Shown: positions 22,276 through 29,295 of the stretch, piece by piece
Numbering within the stretch: the first letter of the stretch is position 1
Layout of the letters: every line of letters starts with the position of its first letter
DNA from: an uncultured Oscillibacter sp.
GTDB lineage: Bacteria; Bacillota; Clostridia; Oscillospirales; Oscillospiraceae
NCBI GenBank assembly: GCA_902476875.1
Contig: CABSFC010000024.1
Span: 1-29,295, forward strand
Length of the DNA stretch: 29,295 nt
Direction of reading: 5' to 3'
The notes under the pieces: generated by a model
What the model was told of the DNA's origin: nothing
Database searches by the model: none
The model's input: the letters and a program-made list of their open reading frames with translations, nothing else
Translations under genes and position numbers: made by a program

Positions 22276-22334
22276 TTGGAAATCATGTAGGCCCCTAAAG
22301 GGTCTCGAGGGTTCGAATCCCTCCTTCTCCGCCA
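22276..22334. repeat. attR core (copy of tRNA-Ser 3' half)
   Basis: 59 bp identical to 9804-9862. It contains the tRNA 3' half with CCA, but has no 5' half, so it is not a tRNA gene. It marks the right border of the integrated element. Confidence 0.95.
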
Positions 22335-22368
22335 GAAAGAGAGACACGCTTTGCGTGTCTCTCTTTCT
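22334..22368 (+). terminator. ancestral tRNA-Ser terminator, displaced by the element
   Basis: Perfect 16-bp stem (22334-22349 with 22353-22368), 3-nt loop, pyrimidine-rich 3' arm. It begins at the CCA end in attR, where the tRNA transcript would have ended before integration. Confidence 0.7.
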
Positions 22369-22372
22369 ATGC

Positions 22373-22451
22373 GTATACCTATTTCCCCGCAAGAAAAATA
22401 GGTATACACGACAAGCTTCGAAATCGCGCGGGAAAACCCTGGCGGTTTTCC
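22373..22451. repeat. two further hairpins after attR
   Basis: A 12-bp inverted repeat (22373-22384 with 22396-22407) and an 8-bp stem (22431-22438 with 22444-22451) follow the ancestral terminator. They resemble the stacked, mutually unrelated hairpins at 57-162. The 22335-22518 stretch has no gene. Confidence 0.6.
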
Positions 22452-22469
22452 TGAAAAGATCACATGCAT

Positions 22470-22508
22470 AAAAACGCCCGCGTTTTGACCGCTTTCGTCA
22501 AAACGCGG
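22470..22508 (-). terminator. terminator of the CAT-like gene
   Basis: On the minus strand a 12-bp stem (22478-22489 with 22497-22508) with a 7-nt loop is followed after a short GCG by five T (22470-22474). It lies just after the CAT-like stop codon at 22519. Confidence 0.8.
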
Positions 22509-22518
22509 ACATGTCTCT

Positions 22519-23187
22519 TCAACCCCGCAGAGCGGTTCCAAAGCTCCGCAGGTTCTCCTGGAGCCGCTGGAAAAAAAGGCTGGCGTGATATCCGTCCGCC
22601 GCGGCGTGGGATACGGTCACCGTCGCCGGAAGCGTGTACCGCCCCGCCTGCTCCGTGTACTTGCCGTAGGTGATGATGGGAAACAGCGCCGGCTCCCCCG
22701 GGGAGTGGGTGCTGTAGCCGGTGTAGTCCAGCCAGGGAACGCAGCTGATGCAGAAAAAATTCGGCGGCTGGCCCGGGCGGCCTTTGACGCCGTGGTTGGC
22801 GCCGTAAGTCTCCACCACCCGTTCAAATTCCCGATAAAACGCCTCAAAATCCGGGCGGTACTCCGTCCATAGGTCGCTGAAGGTCCCGTCCTCCCTGTGG
22901 AACACGGTGAAATTCACATGGACCGCGTCCCAGATGCCCGGCGCCCCGTCCGGCGCGGTCATCAGCTTCATCTCGTCCATCCCGTTGACGGTCCTGGCCG
23001 CGGCGTGGAGGAAGCAGCCGTAAAACCGCCTGCCGCTCTCCCGGGCATAGGCCAGAGCCTCCGTCACATCCAGGCGGGCGGTCAGGGAGTAGCCGCATTT
23101 CAAAAACTCCCGGTAGTAGCGGTAGTGCTCCCGGCGGGGCCAGGTCTCCAGATCGATCTTTCGATAGCCCGGCAGCTGCTGTTCCAT
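22519..23187 (-). CDS. chloramphenicol acetyltransferase-like protein
   Basis: A 222-residue CatA-type acyltransferase, close to the usual 210-220 length. The catalytic histidine is His194 in SHAAADGYH with Asp198, matching the HHxxxDG motif of CAT enzymes, and the early YRKIDLETWPRREHYRYY segment is a typical family opening. ATG 23187 has GAGG about 8 nt upstream. True CatA proteins inactivate chloramphenicol, but many chromosomal homologues in Clostridia have other or unknown acyl acceptors, so resistance should not be assumed. Its GC-rich composition matches the chromosome, not the element. Confidence 0.85.
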   Translation of the reverse strand: MEQQLPGYRKIDLETWPRREHYRYYREFLKCGYSLTARLDVTEALAYARESGRRFYGCFLHAAARTVNGMDEMKLMTAPDGAPGIWDAVHVNFTVFHREDGTFSDLWTEYRPDFEAFYREFERVVETYGANHGVKGRPGQPPNFFCISCVPWLDYTGYSTHSPGEPALFPIITYGKYTEQAGRYTLPATVTVSHAAADGYHASLFFQRLQENLRSFGTALRG

Positions 23188-23211
23188 GGGGATCGCCTCA
23201 CTTTCCCTGTC

Positions 23212-23240
23212 AGTATACCCCAAATCCGGAAAAAGAACAA
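23212..23240 (-). promoter_or_regulatory. promoter of the CAT-like gene
   Basis: On the minus strand TTGTTC (23235-23240) and TATACT (23212-23217) are 17 bp apart, about 25 bp before the start. The -35 box overlaps the T-rich tail of the upstream terminator. Confidence 0.6.
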
Positions 23241-23271
23241 GCGCCCCGGGCGGCTGGCCCGTCCGGGGCGC
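23231..23271 (-). terminator. terminator of the PII-like/DUF1538 operon
   Basis: On the minus strand a 9-bp GC stem (23263-23271 with 23241-23249) encloses a GC loop and is followed by a T-rich run. Confidence 0.7.
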
Positions 23272-23275
23272 GGTT

Positions 23276-23941
23276 TCAGGTCTCCGTGTCAAATTGCCGC
23301 AATCCCGCGATGTCGCTGACCGGCAGGGAGAACACCAGGGACTGGGCCTCCGTCTTCATGCCCGCCTGGGCCATGACCGCCTTCATGATGGGCCTGCGGT
23401 CCTCCGCCTTTGTCAGGATGAAGATCAGCTCCTTCTCCGCCGCGATGGACACGCCGAAAAACTTCTTCGCCAGCTCCGTGCCGGTGCCCTTGGCGTGGAC
23501 GGAGGTGCCGCCGGTGGCGCCCGCCGCCCGGGCGGCGTCCATCACCCGGTCCGTGTAGCCCTGGTTGGTGATGACGATGATCAGCTCGTGAGTCAGCTCT
23601 TTTTCCATGATGTTCTCCGCCTCCTGTTGCAGCAGATAGTCCCTGGCGGCCGCGCCGCCGATGCTGGAAACCGGCACCGTCATCAAAACGCCCCGGCCCG
23701 GAATGTCCAGCCACAGCTCCTTTGCCGCCCGGCGCACCAGCCGGGGGGACCGGGGCGCCACGCACATCAGCACCGCTTTCTCCGTGGCCTCCAGGCCCAG
23801 ACAGTCCAGAATCTCGGTGGTGGCCGTGCCACGGCCCAGGGCCGTCAGCACCAGCGGGAGCCCCTGGCTCTGATACCAGGACGCGAACTCTCCGCCGCGG
23901 ACGCGGTCCGTGATGGTAATCATGAGAACAGCTCCACCCAT
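23276..23941 (-). CDS. tandem PII-like regulatory protein
   Basis: A 221-residue protein made of two PII/GlnB-like halves. The first (about 1-105) has ITITDRVRGGEFASWY and ALGRGTATTEIL; the second (about 115-215) has HELIIVITNQGYTDRVMDAARAAGATGG, then SVHAKGTGTELAKKFFGVSI, the region equivalent to the ligand loop of PII. Both ATP-binding type motifs lack the PII uridylylation tyrosine. ATG 23941 has GAGGAG 8 nt upstream. It lies 28 bp after a DUF1538 membrane protein gene; PII-like proteins next to DUF1538 genes are a recurring pair, so it probably gates that transporter in response to nucleotides or another small ligand. Confidence 0.82.
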   Translation of the reverse strand: MGGAVLMITITDRVRGGEFASWYQSQGLPLVLTALGRGTATTEILDCLGLEATEKAVLMCVAPRSPRLVRRAAKELWLDIPGRGVLMTVPVSSIGGAAARDYLLQQEAENIMEKELTHELIIVITNQGYTDRVMDAARAAGATGGTSVHAKGTGTELAKKFFGVSIAAEKELIFILTKAEDRRPIMKAVMAQAGMKTEAQSLVFSLPVSDIAGLRQFDTET

Positions 23942-23969
23942 GACAGCTTCTCCTCTCTCGTGGTAGCGG

Positions 23970-25514
23970 TTACAAATCGATGATCTCCTCGTCCGCCGCC
24001 TCGCTTTCGGCCTGTTCGGCCCTGCGCAGCTTCATCTGATAGGCCAGACCCAGCAGCTGGATGGTCAGCAGCGGCGTCATGGCCACCATGGCCACCACGC
24101 CGAAAGCGTCGGTGACGACATTGCCCCCCAGGGCCTCGCAGGCGCCCTGGGCAAAGGGCAGCAGGAAGGTGGCCGTCATGGGGCCGGAGGCCACGCCGCC
24201 GGAGTCAAAGGCGATGGCCGTGAAGATCTTCGGCACAAAGAAGGACAGCGCGATGGCCCCCAGATAGCCCGGCACCAGGAACCAGAGGATGGAGATCCCC
24301 GTCAGCACCCGGATCATGGCGAGGCCGATGGACACCGCCACGCCGATGGACAGGCTGGTGCTCATGGCCTTGCCGGGGATGGCGCCGGAGGTAATCTCCT
24401 CCACCTGGCGGTTCAGGGAGTGGACGGCGGGCTCCGCCTGGACGATGAACCAGCCCATCAGCATACCGATGGGAATCAGCACCCAGTTCTGGTCCAGCAC
24501 GGCGATCTGCCGCCCCAGGTATGTACCCGCGGGCAGAAAGCCCACGTTAACGCCGGTCAGAAACACGGTCAATCCCACATCAGTATACAGGAGACCGACT
24601 ACGATTTTCAACACCTTTTTCCGGCTCAGGTGGAGGGACACCACCTGAAAGACGGCAAAAAACGCCGCGATGGGGGCCAGACACACGGCGACCTCCCTGG
24701 CGTACGCGGGCAGGGCCGTCAAAAACAGCTCCCACAGCGCGCGGCTGTCCCCCGCCGACGGCATGGCCGTGGGCTCATAGACGGCGGAGACCGGATACAC
24801 CAGGGACAAAATCAGCACCGCCAGGATGGGCCCCACGGAGCACAGCGCCACCAGGCCGAAGCTGTCCTGGGCGGCGCCCTCGTCGCTTCGGATGGAGGCG
24901 ACGCCGACGCCCAGGGCCATGATGAAGGGCACCGTCATGGGCCCGGTGGTGACGCCGCCGGAGTCAAAGGCAATGGCCAGGAAATCCTTGGGGATAAAGG
25001 CCGCCAGGATGAACACCACCAGATAGGAGCAGATCAGCAGCCCGTTCAGCGGGACGCGGAACAAGATGCGCAGCAGGGCCACCACCAGAAACGCGCCCAC
25101 GCCCACGGCCACCGCCCCCACCAAAACGGCGTTGGGGATGCCGGGGACCTGCTGGGCCAGAACCTGGAGGTCCGGCTCCGACACGGTGACGATGACGCCG
25201 ATCAGAAAGCTGACGGACACCACCACCCACAGCTTGCGGGATTTGGTCATATGGGCGCCCACCCGCTCGCCGATGGGGGTCATGGCGGTCTCCGCGCCCA
25301 GGGTGAACAAGCCCATGCCGAAGATCAGCATCACCGCGCCCACCAGGAACGCCAGCAGGATGTCCGTGGGCACCGGCGCGGCGGTGAAGCACAGCACCAG
25401 CACGATGACGGTGATGGGCACCACGGAGGCCAGCGCCTCCTTCACCTTTTCGCCCAGGATCGTCCTGGTCTGACCCATCCGTTCCCGCCAGCGCCATTTC
25501 AGCCGGTTCCACAT
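23970..25514 (-). CDS. DUF1538 multi-pass membrane protein
   Basis: A 514-residue protein with about twelve membrane helices made of two DUF1538 repeats. The repeat signature occurs twice: AFDSGGVTTGPMTVPFIMALG around Asp184 and AFDSGGVASGPMTATFLLPFA around Asp437, which suggests a duplicated transport core with paired acidic residues. The transported substrate is not known to me. ATG 25514 is chosen with GGAGG 8 nt upstream; a TTG at 25538 would read through this site. It is the first gene of an operon with the PII-like protein downstream, which probably regulates it. Confidence 0.88.
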   Translation of the reverse strand: MWNRLKWRWRERMGQTRTILGEKVKEALASVVPITVIVLVLCFTAAPVPTDILLAFLVGAVMLIFGMGLFTLGAETAMTPIGERVGAHMTKSRKLWVVVSVSFLIGVIVTVSEPDLQVLAQQVPGIPNAVLVGAVAVGVGAFLVVALLRILFRVPLNGLLICSYLVVFILAAFIPKDFLAIAFDSGGVTTGPMTVPFIMALGVGVASIRSDEGAAQDSFGLVALCSVGPILAVLILSLVYPVSAVYEPTAMPSAGDSRALWELFLTALPAYAREVAVCLAPIAAFFAVFQVVSLHLSRKKVLKIVVGLLYTDVGLTVFLTGVNVGFLPAGTYLGRQIAVLDQNWVLIPIGMLMGWFIVQAEPAVHSLNRQVEEITSGAIPGKAMSTSLSIGVAVSIGLAMIRVLTGISILWFLVPGYLGAIALSFFVPKIFTAIAFDSGGVASGPMTATFLLPFAQGACEALGGNVVTDAFGVVAMVAMTPLLTIQLLGLAYQMKLRRAEQAESEAADEEIIDL

Positions 25515-25554
25515 CTCCGTCACCTCCGTTCCGCTCAAAATGCATATTTATATG

Positions 25555-25584
25555 ATAATACCATGCAAAATTTGTCTTTTTCAA
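25555..25584 (-). promoter_or_regulatory. possible promoter of the DUF1538 operon
   Basis: On the minus strand TTGAAA (25579-25584) and TATTAT (25555-25560) are 18 bp apart, about 40 bp before the start. The 25515-25817 gap between the divergent genes is locally AT-rich and shows nothing else beyond the plus-strand promoter. Confidence 0.45.
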
Positions 25585-25701
25585 GGTAGTTCCGCCGTTC
25601 TTAACAAATTCTTTGCAATCCGCCGGAGGCGGCCTCTGTTTTGCCCAGCTGAAAACTGTCTTCCAGTTTGATGAATATTTTTCATATCCCGGCGTTGTTC
25701 A

Positions 25702-25730
25702 TTGATTTTATCACGCTTTTTTGCTAAACT
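25702..25730 (+). promoter_or_regulatory. possible promoter of the patatin gene
   Basis: TTGATT (25702-25707) and TAAACT (25725-25730) are 17 bp apart, about 85 bp upstream of the start. Confidence 0.5.
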
Positions 25731-25817
25731 TATGGCTGATCAGAAGCAACCGTGGGATTTTGCCGTCGCCGCGACGCCGGCATCACAATGAAAAAAATTT
25801 TAAGGAAGTGACCTTCT

Positions 25818-26678
25818 ATGAAAACCGGACTGGTCCTGGAGGGCGGCGCCCTGCGGACCATCTTCTCCGCCGGCGTGTGCGACGCGCTGCTGGACGCGGG
25901 GCTGCCCCTGCCCGACTACACCGTCGGCGTCTCCGCCGGCATCGCCTACGGCGTCAGCTACCTCTCCCGCCAGAGCCGCCGGAACCTGAAGCTCATCACG
26001 ACCTACGCCAACGACCGGCGCTACATGGGCTGGTGGAACTGGGCCAACCCCAGGAACCGCTGCTACTTCGGGCTGCGATTTGCCTACGAGACCATCCCCA
26101 ACGAACTGCTGCCCTTTGACTATGACACCTTCGAGGCCTATCCCGGCATGGTGGAGGCCGTGGTCACCAACCTGAACACCGGCAGGGCCGACTATCTGCC
26201 GGTGCCCCGGCGGGACGACCACAACCTGCTGCTCCAGGCCACCTGCGCCATCCCCCTGCTGTTCCCCGTCATTGAGGTGGACGGGCAGCCATACCTGGAC
26301 GGCGGCTGCGCCGACGCCATCCCCTGGCGGCGGGCTTTTGACGTGGGCTGCGACCGGGTGGTGGTGATTTTGACCCGGGAGCGGGATTACCGCAAGGAGG
26401 GGGACGGCTCTTTGCGGATGCTGGAGCGGGCCTTTCGCAAGTACCCCGCCTTTGTGGAGACCATGCGCACCCGGTCGGAGCGCTACAACGCCTGCCGGGA
26501 GGAGCTGTTCGCGCTGGAACAGGCGGGCAAAGTCCTGGTCATCGCGCCGGAGGACACCCTGGGCTGCTCCCGGACGGAGCGGGATCTGGAGGTCCTGCGG
26601 GCGCTGTGGCAGTCCGGCTACTTCGCCGGACGGCGGTCCGCGGAGGACGTCCGGACATTTTGGAAAAAGGAAAATTGA
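25818..26678 (+). CDS. patatin-like phospholipase (RssA/YjjU type)
   Basis: A 286-residue cytosolic or peripheral-membrane lipid acyl hydrolase. The oxyanion GGALR motif (residues 9-13), nucleophile elbow GVSAG (Ser39) and the LDGG motif with Asp161 form the patatin Ser-Asp dyad, all intact. The protein ends with a short basic segment. ATG 25818 is preceded by AAGGAAG. Bacterial relatives cleave phospholipids or acylglycerols; the exact substrate is not shown. It stands alone, with its own terminator. Confidence 0.93.
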   Translation: MKTGLVLEGGALRTIFSAGVCDALLDAGLPLPDYTVGVSAGIAYGVSYLSRQSRRNLKLITTYANDRRYMGWWNWANPRNRCYFGLRFAYETIPNELLPFDYDTFEAYPGMVEAVVTNLNTGRADYLPVPRRDDHNLLLQATCAIPLLFPVIEVDGQPYLDGGCADAIPWRRAFDVGCDRVVVILTRERDYRKEGDGSLRMLERAFRKYPAFVETMRTRSERYNACREELFALEQAGKVLVIAPEDTLGCSRTERDLEVLRALWQSGYFAGRRSAEDVRTFWKKEN

Positions 26679-26691
26679 TGCCACTTTCAGG

Positions 26692-26722
26692 AGGCGGCGC
26701 CGTTTTCGGCGCCGCCTTTTTT
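26692..26722 (+). terminator. terminator of the patatin gene
   Basis: Perfect 11-bp GC stem (26692-26702 with 26707-26717), 4-nt loop, six T (26717-26722). Confidence 0.9.
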
Positions 26723-26849
26723 GTCGCAAGCGTTTGCAAAATGTACGTTTTTAACAACTTTTTATTTTTTATTTCTATATTTTTCACAATTTCTTACGCA
26801 AATTTTACATTTGGTCATTCCGCCGATTTCCTGTGGGTTTTTGAACATA

Positions 26850-26855
26850 TATAAT
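26850..26855 (+). promoter_or_regulatory. -10 box of the Na/Pi cotransporter gene
   Basis: A perfect TATAAT at 26850-26855, preceded by AT-rich DNA; the -35 at 17-bp distance (TTTCCT, 26827-26832) is poor, so an activator may be needed. The leader contains a 6-bp stem CCCCAT/ATGGGG at 26883-26900 just before the Shine-Dalgarno. Confidence 0.45.
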
Positions 26856-26926
26856 GGTCTCAAAACATAAAGGTTGACAGCACCCCATTCCCGGATGGGG
26901 AAACGGATAAAGGAGCATCGGCAGTT

Positions 26927-28675
26927 ATGGACATTTTCTCCGTCTTTACCCTATGCGGCGGCCTGGCATTCTTTCTCTACGGCATGACCACCATGTCCAA
27001 GAGCCTGGAAAAAATGGCCGGCGGCAAGCTGGAGCGGACTTTGAAGCGCATGACCTCCAATCCCCTGAAAAGCCTGCTGCTGGGCGCGGGCATCACCATC
27101 GCCATTCAGTCCTCCTCCGCCATGACGGTGATGCTGGTGGGCCTGGTGAACTCCGGCGTCATGGAGATCGGCCAGACCATCGGCGTCATCATGGGCTCCA
27201 ACATCGGCACCACTCTGACAGCCTGGATCCTGTCCCTGACGGGCATCGAGAGCGAGAGCGTGTTCGTCAACCTCTTGAAGCCGGAGAACTTCTCCCCGGT
27301 CATCGCCCTGGCGGGCATCATCCTGATCATGGGCTCCAAAAAGCAGCGCCGCCGGGACATCGGCCGCATTTTGGTGGGCTTCTCCATTTTGATGTACGGC
27401 ATGGAGCTGATGAAGCAGTCCGTCAGCCCTCTGGCGGAGCTGCCGGAGTTCTCCAGCCTGCTGACCGCCTTCAACAACCCCCTCCTGGGCGTGCTGGTGG
27501 GCGCGGTGTTCACCGGCGTCATCCAGTCCTCCGCCGCGTCGGTGGGCATTTTGCAGGCCCTGGCCCTCACCGGCTCCATCACCTACGGCATGGCCATCCC
27601 CATCATCATGGGCCAGAACATCGGCACCTGCGTCACGGCGTTGCTCTCCTCCATCGGCGTCAGCCGCAACGCCAAGCGGGTGGCGGTGATCCATGTCTCC
27701 TTCAACGTCTTCGGCACCGTGGCCTGCCTGATCCTGTTCTACGGCGGCGACCTCCTCTTCCACTTCCCCTTTATGGACGCCGCCGTGGGCGCGGTGGGCA
27801 TCGCCCTGTGCCACACGGTGTTCAACGTGTTCACCACGGTCCTGCTGCTGCCCTTCTCCCGCCAGCTGGAAAAGCTGGCGCGGAGAGTGGTGCGCAGCGA
27901 AAGCCCGGAAGAGCAGTTCGCTTTCCTGGACCCCCTGCTGCTGCGGACCCCCGGCGTGGCCGTCAGCGAGTGCGTGGCCATGACCAACCGCATGGGCGAG
28001 CTGGCCCACCGGAATCTGCTGAACGCCATCCGGCAGCTGTCGGATTACAGCGAGAAGCGGGAGGCGGAGATCATTCAAAATGAGGACAAGCTGGACATCT
28101 ACGAGGACCGCCTGGGCGGGTATCTGGTGACCATCTCCCAGCACGGCGTCTCCATGGACGATATCCACACCGTCTCCCGCCTGCTCCACGCCATCGGAGA
28201 TTTCGAGCGCATCGGCGACCACGCCCTGAACCTCCAGGAGTCCGCCCGGGAGCTGCGGGACAAGGAGCTGCGCTTCTCCGACACAGCCAACGACGAGCTT
28301 CAGGTGCTGTTGGCCGCTCTGGAGGATATTCTGGACAAGGCTTTTGCCTGCTTCACTGAAGACGACGCCAACGCCGCCCGGGACGTGGAGCCCCTGGAGG
28401 AGACCATTGACCGCCTGATCGAGGAGATCCGCAAGCGCCACATCCGCCGCCTCCAGACCGGGGAGTGCACGGTCCAGCTGGGCTTCGTCCTGAACGACCT
28501 GCTGACAAATTTCGAGCGCGTCTCCGACCACTGCTCCAACATCGCCGTCTCCGTTCTGGAGGAGCGGAACGACAAGGTCGGCCGCCACGCCTGCATCCAC
28601 GACATGGAGAGCCAGGGCGCCTTTACCGCCAGTCTGGACAGCGATCTGGAAAAATACCGCCTGCCGCAGATATGA
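26927..28675 (+). CDS. Na+/phosphate cotransporter with PhoU-like tail
   Basis: A 582-residue NptA/YjbB-type transporter. The N-terminal half carries two inverted NaPi repeats with the signature AIQSSSA at Gln61 and VIQSSAA at Gln200 and GSNIGTT / GQNIGTC partners, about eight membrane helices in all. Residues about 345-560 are a soluble PhoU-like helical domain (RLLHAIGDFERIGDHALN, NFERVSDHCSNIA are the metal-cluster-type repeats). It moves phosphate with Na+, in or out depending on the member; the PhoU tail may gate flux. ATG 26927 follows AAGGAG by 11 nt. It is monocistronic and ends at a strong terminator. Confidence 0.93.
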   Translation: MDIFSVFTLCGGLAFFLYGMTTMSKSLEKMAGGKLERTLKRMTSNPLKSLLLGAGITIAIQSSSAMTVMLVGLVNSGVMEIGQTIGVIMGSNIGTTLTAWILSLTGIESESVFVNLLKPENFSPVIALAGIILIMGSKKQRRRDIGRILVGFSILMYGMELMKQSVSPLAELPEFSSLLTAFNNPLLGVLVGAVFTGVIQSSAASVGILQALALTGSITYGMAIPIIMGQNIGTCVTALLSSIGVSRNAKRVAVIHVSFNVFGTVACLILFYGGDLLFHFPFMDAAVGAVGIALCHTVFNVFTTVLLLPFSRQLEKLARRVVRSESPEEQFAFLDPLLLRTPGVAVSECVAMTNRMGELAHRNLLNAIRQLSDYSEKREAEIIQNEDKLDIYEDRLGGYLVTISQHGVSMDDIHTVSRLLHAIGDFERIGDHALNLQESARELRDKELRFSDTANDELQVLLAALEDILDKAFACFTEDDANAARDVEPLEETIDRLIEEIRKRHIRRLQTGECTVQLGFVLNDLLTNFERVSDHCSNIAVSVLEERNDKVGRHACIHDMESQGAFTASLDSDLEKYRLPQI

Positions 28676-28685
28676 CGGACTTCCC

Positions 28686-28724
28686 AAAAAGCCCCTCCGG
28701 CGCGTTGCGCCGGAGGGGCTTTTT
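28686..28724. terminator. bidirectional terminator between convergent genes
   Basis: A perfect 18-bp stem (28686-28703 with 28707-28724), 3-nt loop, with A and T runs in the outer arms. It ends both the cotransporter gene and the minus-strand reductase gene, whose stop codon overlaps it. Confidence 0.9.
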
Positions 28725-29295
28725 ACCGGCCCAGCCAGACCGCCGCCATGTGGGCGGCCACGGCGCCGTCCGCCGCCGCCGTGACGATCTGCCGCAGGGG
28801 CTTGGCCCGCACGTCTCCGGCGGCGAACACGCCGGGCAGCTCCGTCCGGGTGTCCTCCCCCGCCGGGATATAGCCGTCCCGGTCCAGGGCCAGCTGTCCC
28901 CGGACCAGCTCGCTGCTGGGGCGCCGGCCTATGGCGACAAAGACGCCGTCGCAGGTCAGTTCCCGCTTCCCGCCTGTGGCGAGGTCCCGGTACGCCAGCC
29001 CCGTGACCCGCTCCCGGCCCAGGATGGCCTCCGTCCCGGCGTTCCACACCGGGGTGACGTTTCCCGCCGCCTCCAGCTGGGCGAGATACCGGCGCTCCGC
29101 CCGCAGGGTGTCCCGCCGGTGGACCAGCCAGACCCGGCGGCACAGGCGGGACAGGGCCAGCGCCTCCGCCGCCGCGGAGCTGCCGCCGCCGATCACCGCC
29201 ACGTCCCTGCCCCGAAACAGCGGCCCGTCGCAGGCGGCGCAGAAGCTGACGCCCCGGCCCCGGAGCGCCGCCTCTCCGGGCACATAGCATCCGGG
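28723..29295 (-). CDS. thioredoxin-reductase-like FAD oxidoreductase, 5' end cut by window
   Basis: The C-terminal 190 residues of a TrxB-type pyridine nucleotide-disulfide oxidoreductase; the N-terminal FAD-binding third lies beyond 29295. Visible are the redox-active pair in FCAACDG, the NADPH-binding VIGGGSSAAAEAL with downstream VHRRDTLRAE, and the C-terminal AAGDVR motif before the FAD-contacting ADGAVAA segment. This order (CxxC inside the NADPH domain) is diagnostic for thioredoxin reductase rather than other flavin disulfide reductases. It would reduce thioredoxin or a related small thiol protein with NADPH. No internal break is seen. A ferredoxin-type reductase is unlikely because the HRR NADPH motif is intact. 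Confidence 0.92.
   Translation of the reverse strand, partial: PGCYVPGEAALRGRGVSFCAACDGPLFRGRDVAVIGGGSSAAAEALALSRLCRRVWLVHRRDTLRAERRYLAQLEAAGNVTPVWNAGTEAILGRERVTGLAYRDLATGGKRELTCDGVFVAIGRRPSSELVRGQLALDRDGYIPAGEDTRTELPGVFAAGDVRAKPLRQIVTAAADGAVAAHMAAVWLGR

Larger units (their letters stand above)
9804..22334. mobile_element. integrative element in tRNA-Ser(GGA), about 12.5 kb
   Basis: The element is bounded by 59-bp direct repeats, with integrase next to attL and transcribed towards it, an excisionase-like gene, and an SF3 helicase. Accessory genes run to attR. Tandem 11-bp repeats near both ends look like integrase arm sites. Base composition is lower in GC than both flanks and varies inside the element, with AT-rich 13324-14439 and 18505-22111 against a richer 14865-17830, so it was assembled from several sources. 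No capsid, terminase, portal, relaxase or conjugation gene is seen. It may be a phage satellite, a small prophage remnant or a mobilisable island. Confidence 0.93.

Noticed and set aside
22276..22334. Possible second tRNA-Ser gene
   Set aside because: Only the 3' half is present; no acceptor 5' strand or D-arm precedes it. It is the attR copy.
22519..23187. Chloramphenicol resistance gene carried by the mobile element
   Set aside because: It lies outside attR and has chromosomal composition, so it is not element cargo; resistance cannot be claimed from family membership alone.
26720..26850. Possible PhoP-type box upstream of the Na/Pi cotransporter
   Set aside because: The AT-rich stretch has TTAACA-like words but no pair of correctly spaced repeats, so it is indistinguishable from background.
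26951..29290. A 779-codon minus-strand frame opposite the Na/Pi cotransporter and running into the reductase region
   Set aside because: It crosses a strong terminator, is of low-complexity composition and lies opposite a well-recognised transporter; only the reductase frame at 28723-29295 has real motifs.

Overview
The flanks of this window are GC-rich, tightly packed bacterial DNA. They carry an S-layer-homology/transglutaminase protein, an LCP cell-wall ligase, yybP-ykoY riboswitch control, Gram-positive ribosome binding sites and many stem-plus-U-run terminators. This points to a high-GC gut Clostridia, most likely Oscillospiraceae (Flavonifractor or Lawsonibacter type). That placement is an inference; there is no rRNA gene here to confirm it.

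Left chromosomal flank (1-9862): a hairpin-rich intergenic repeat block; an LCP protein and an SLH/transglutaminase protein (+); a DUF3810 zinc peptidase-like membrane protein and an AI-2E family transporter (-); a diacylglycerol-kinase-like lipid kinase translationally coupled to a NudL-like Nudix hydrolase (+); a CaCA-family antiporter behind a yybP-ykoY (Mn2+) riboswitch (-); a histidine-phosphatase/GNAT fusion (-); a 59-residue small protein (+); and tRNA-Ser(GGA).

Integrated element (9804-22334, about 12.5 kb): a perfect 59-bp direct repeat of the tRNA-Ser 3' half bounds a mobile element of lower and uneven GC. Reading inward from attL, a minus-strand module holds a tyrosine integrase, a small excisionase-like protein and a P4/D5-type SF3 helicase. 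Integrase arm-type repeats lie near both ends, and iteron-like repeats lie between the excisionase and helicase genes. Accessory genes follow: an unknown 371-aa protein, a second small HTH protein, a zinc-ribbon amidoligase paired with a class II glutamine amidotransferase, a Phd-Doc toxin-antitoxin pair, an XRE regulator, and a three-gene surface module (lipoprotein, two-TM coiled-coil protein, membrane-anchored MORN protein). No capsid, terminase, relaxase or conjugation gene is visible, so it looks like a satellite-type or otherwise non-autonomous integrative element.

Right chromosomal flank (22335-29295): the hairpin that originally followed the tRNA; a chloramphenicol-acetyltransferase-like protein; a tandem PII-like protein with a DUF1538 membrane protein; a patatin-like phospholipase; a Na/Pi cotransporter with a PhoU-like tail; and a thioredoxin-reductase-like gene cut by the window edge.

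The strongest points for a second look are the amidoligase/amidotransferase cassette with its small upstream ORFs, the Mn2+-riboswitch-controlled CaCA antiporter, the shared -35 divergent promoter at 5322-5373, the complete att/arm-site architecture, and the unexplained lipoprotein/coiled-coil/MORN module.
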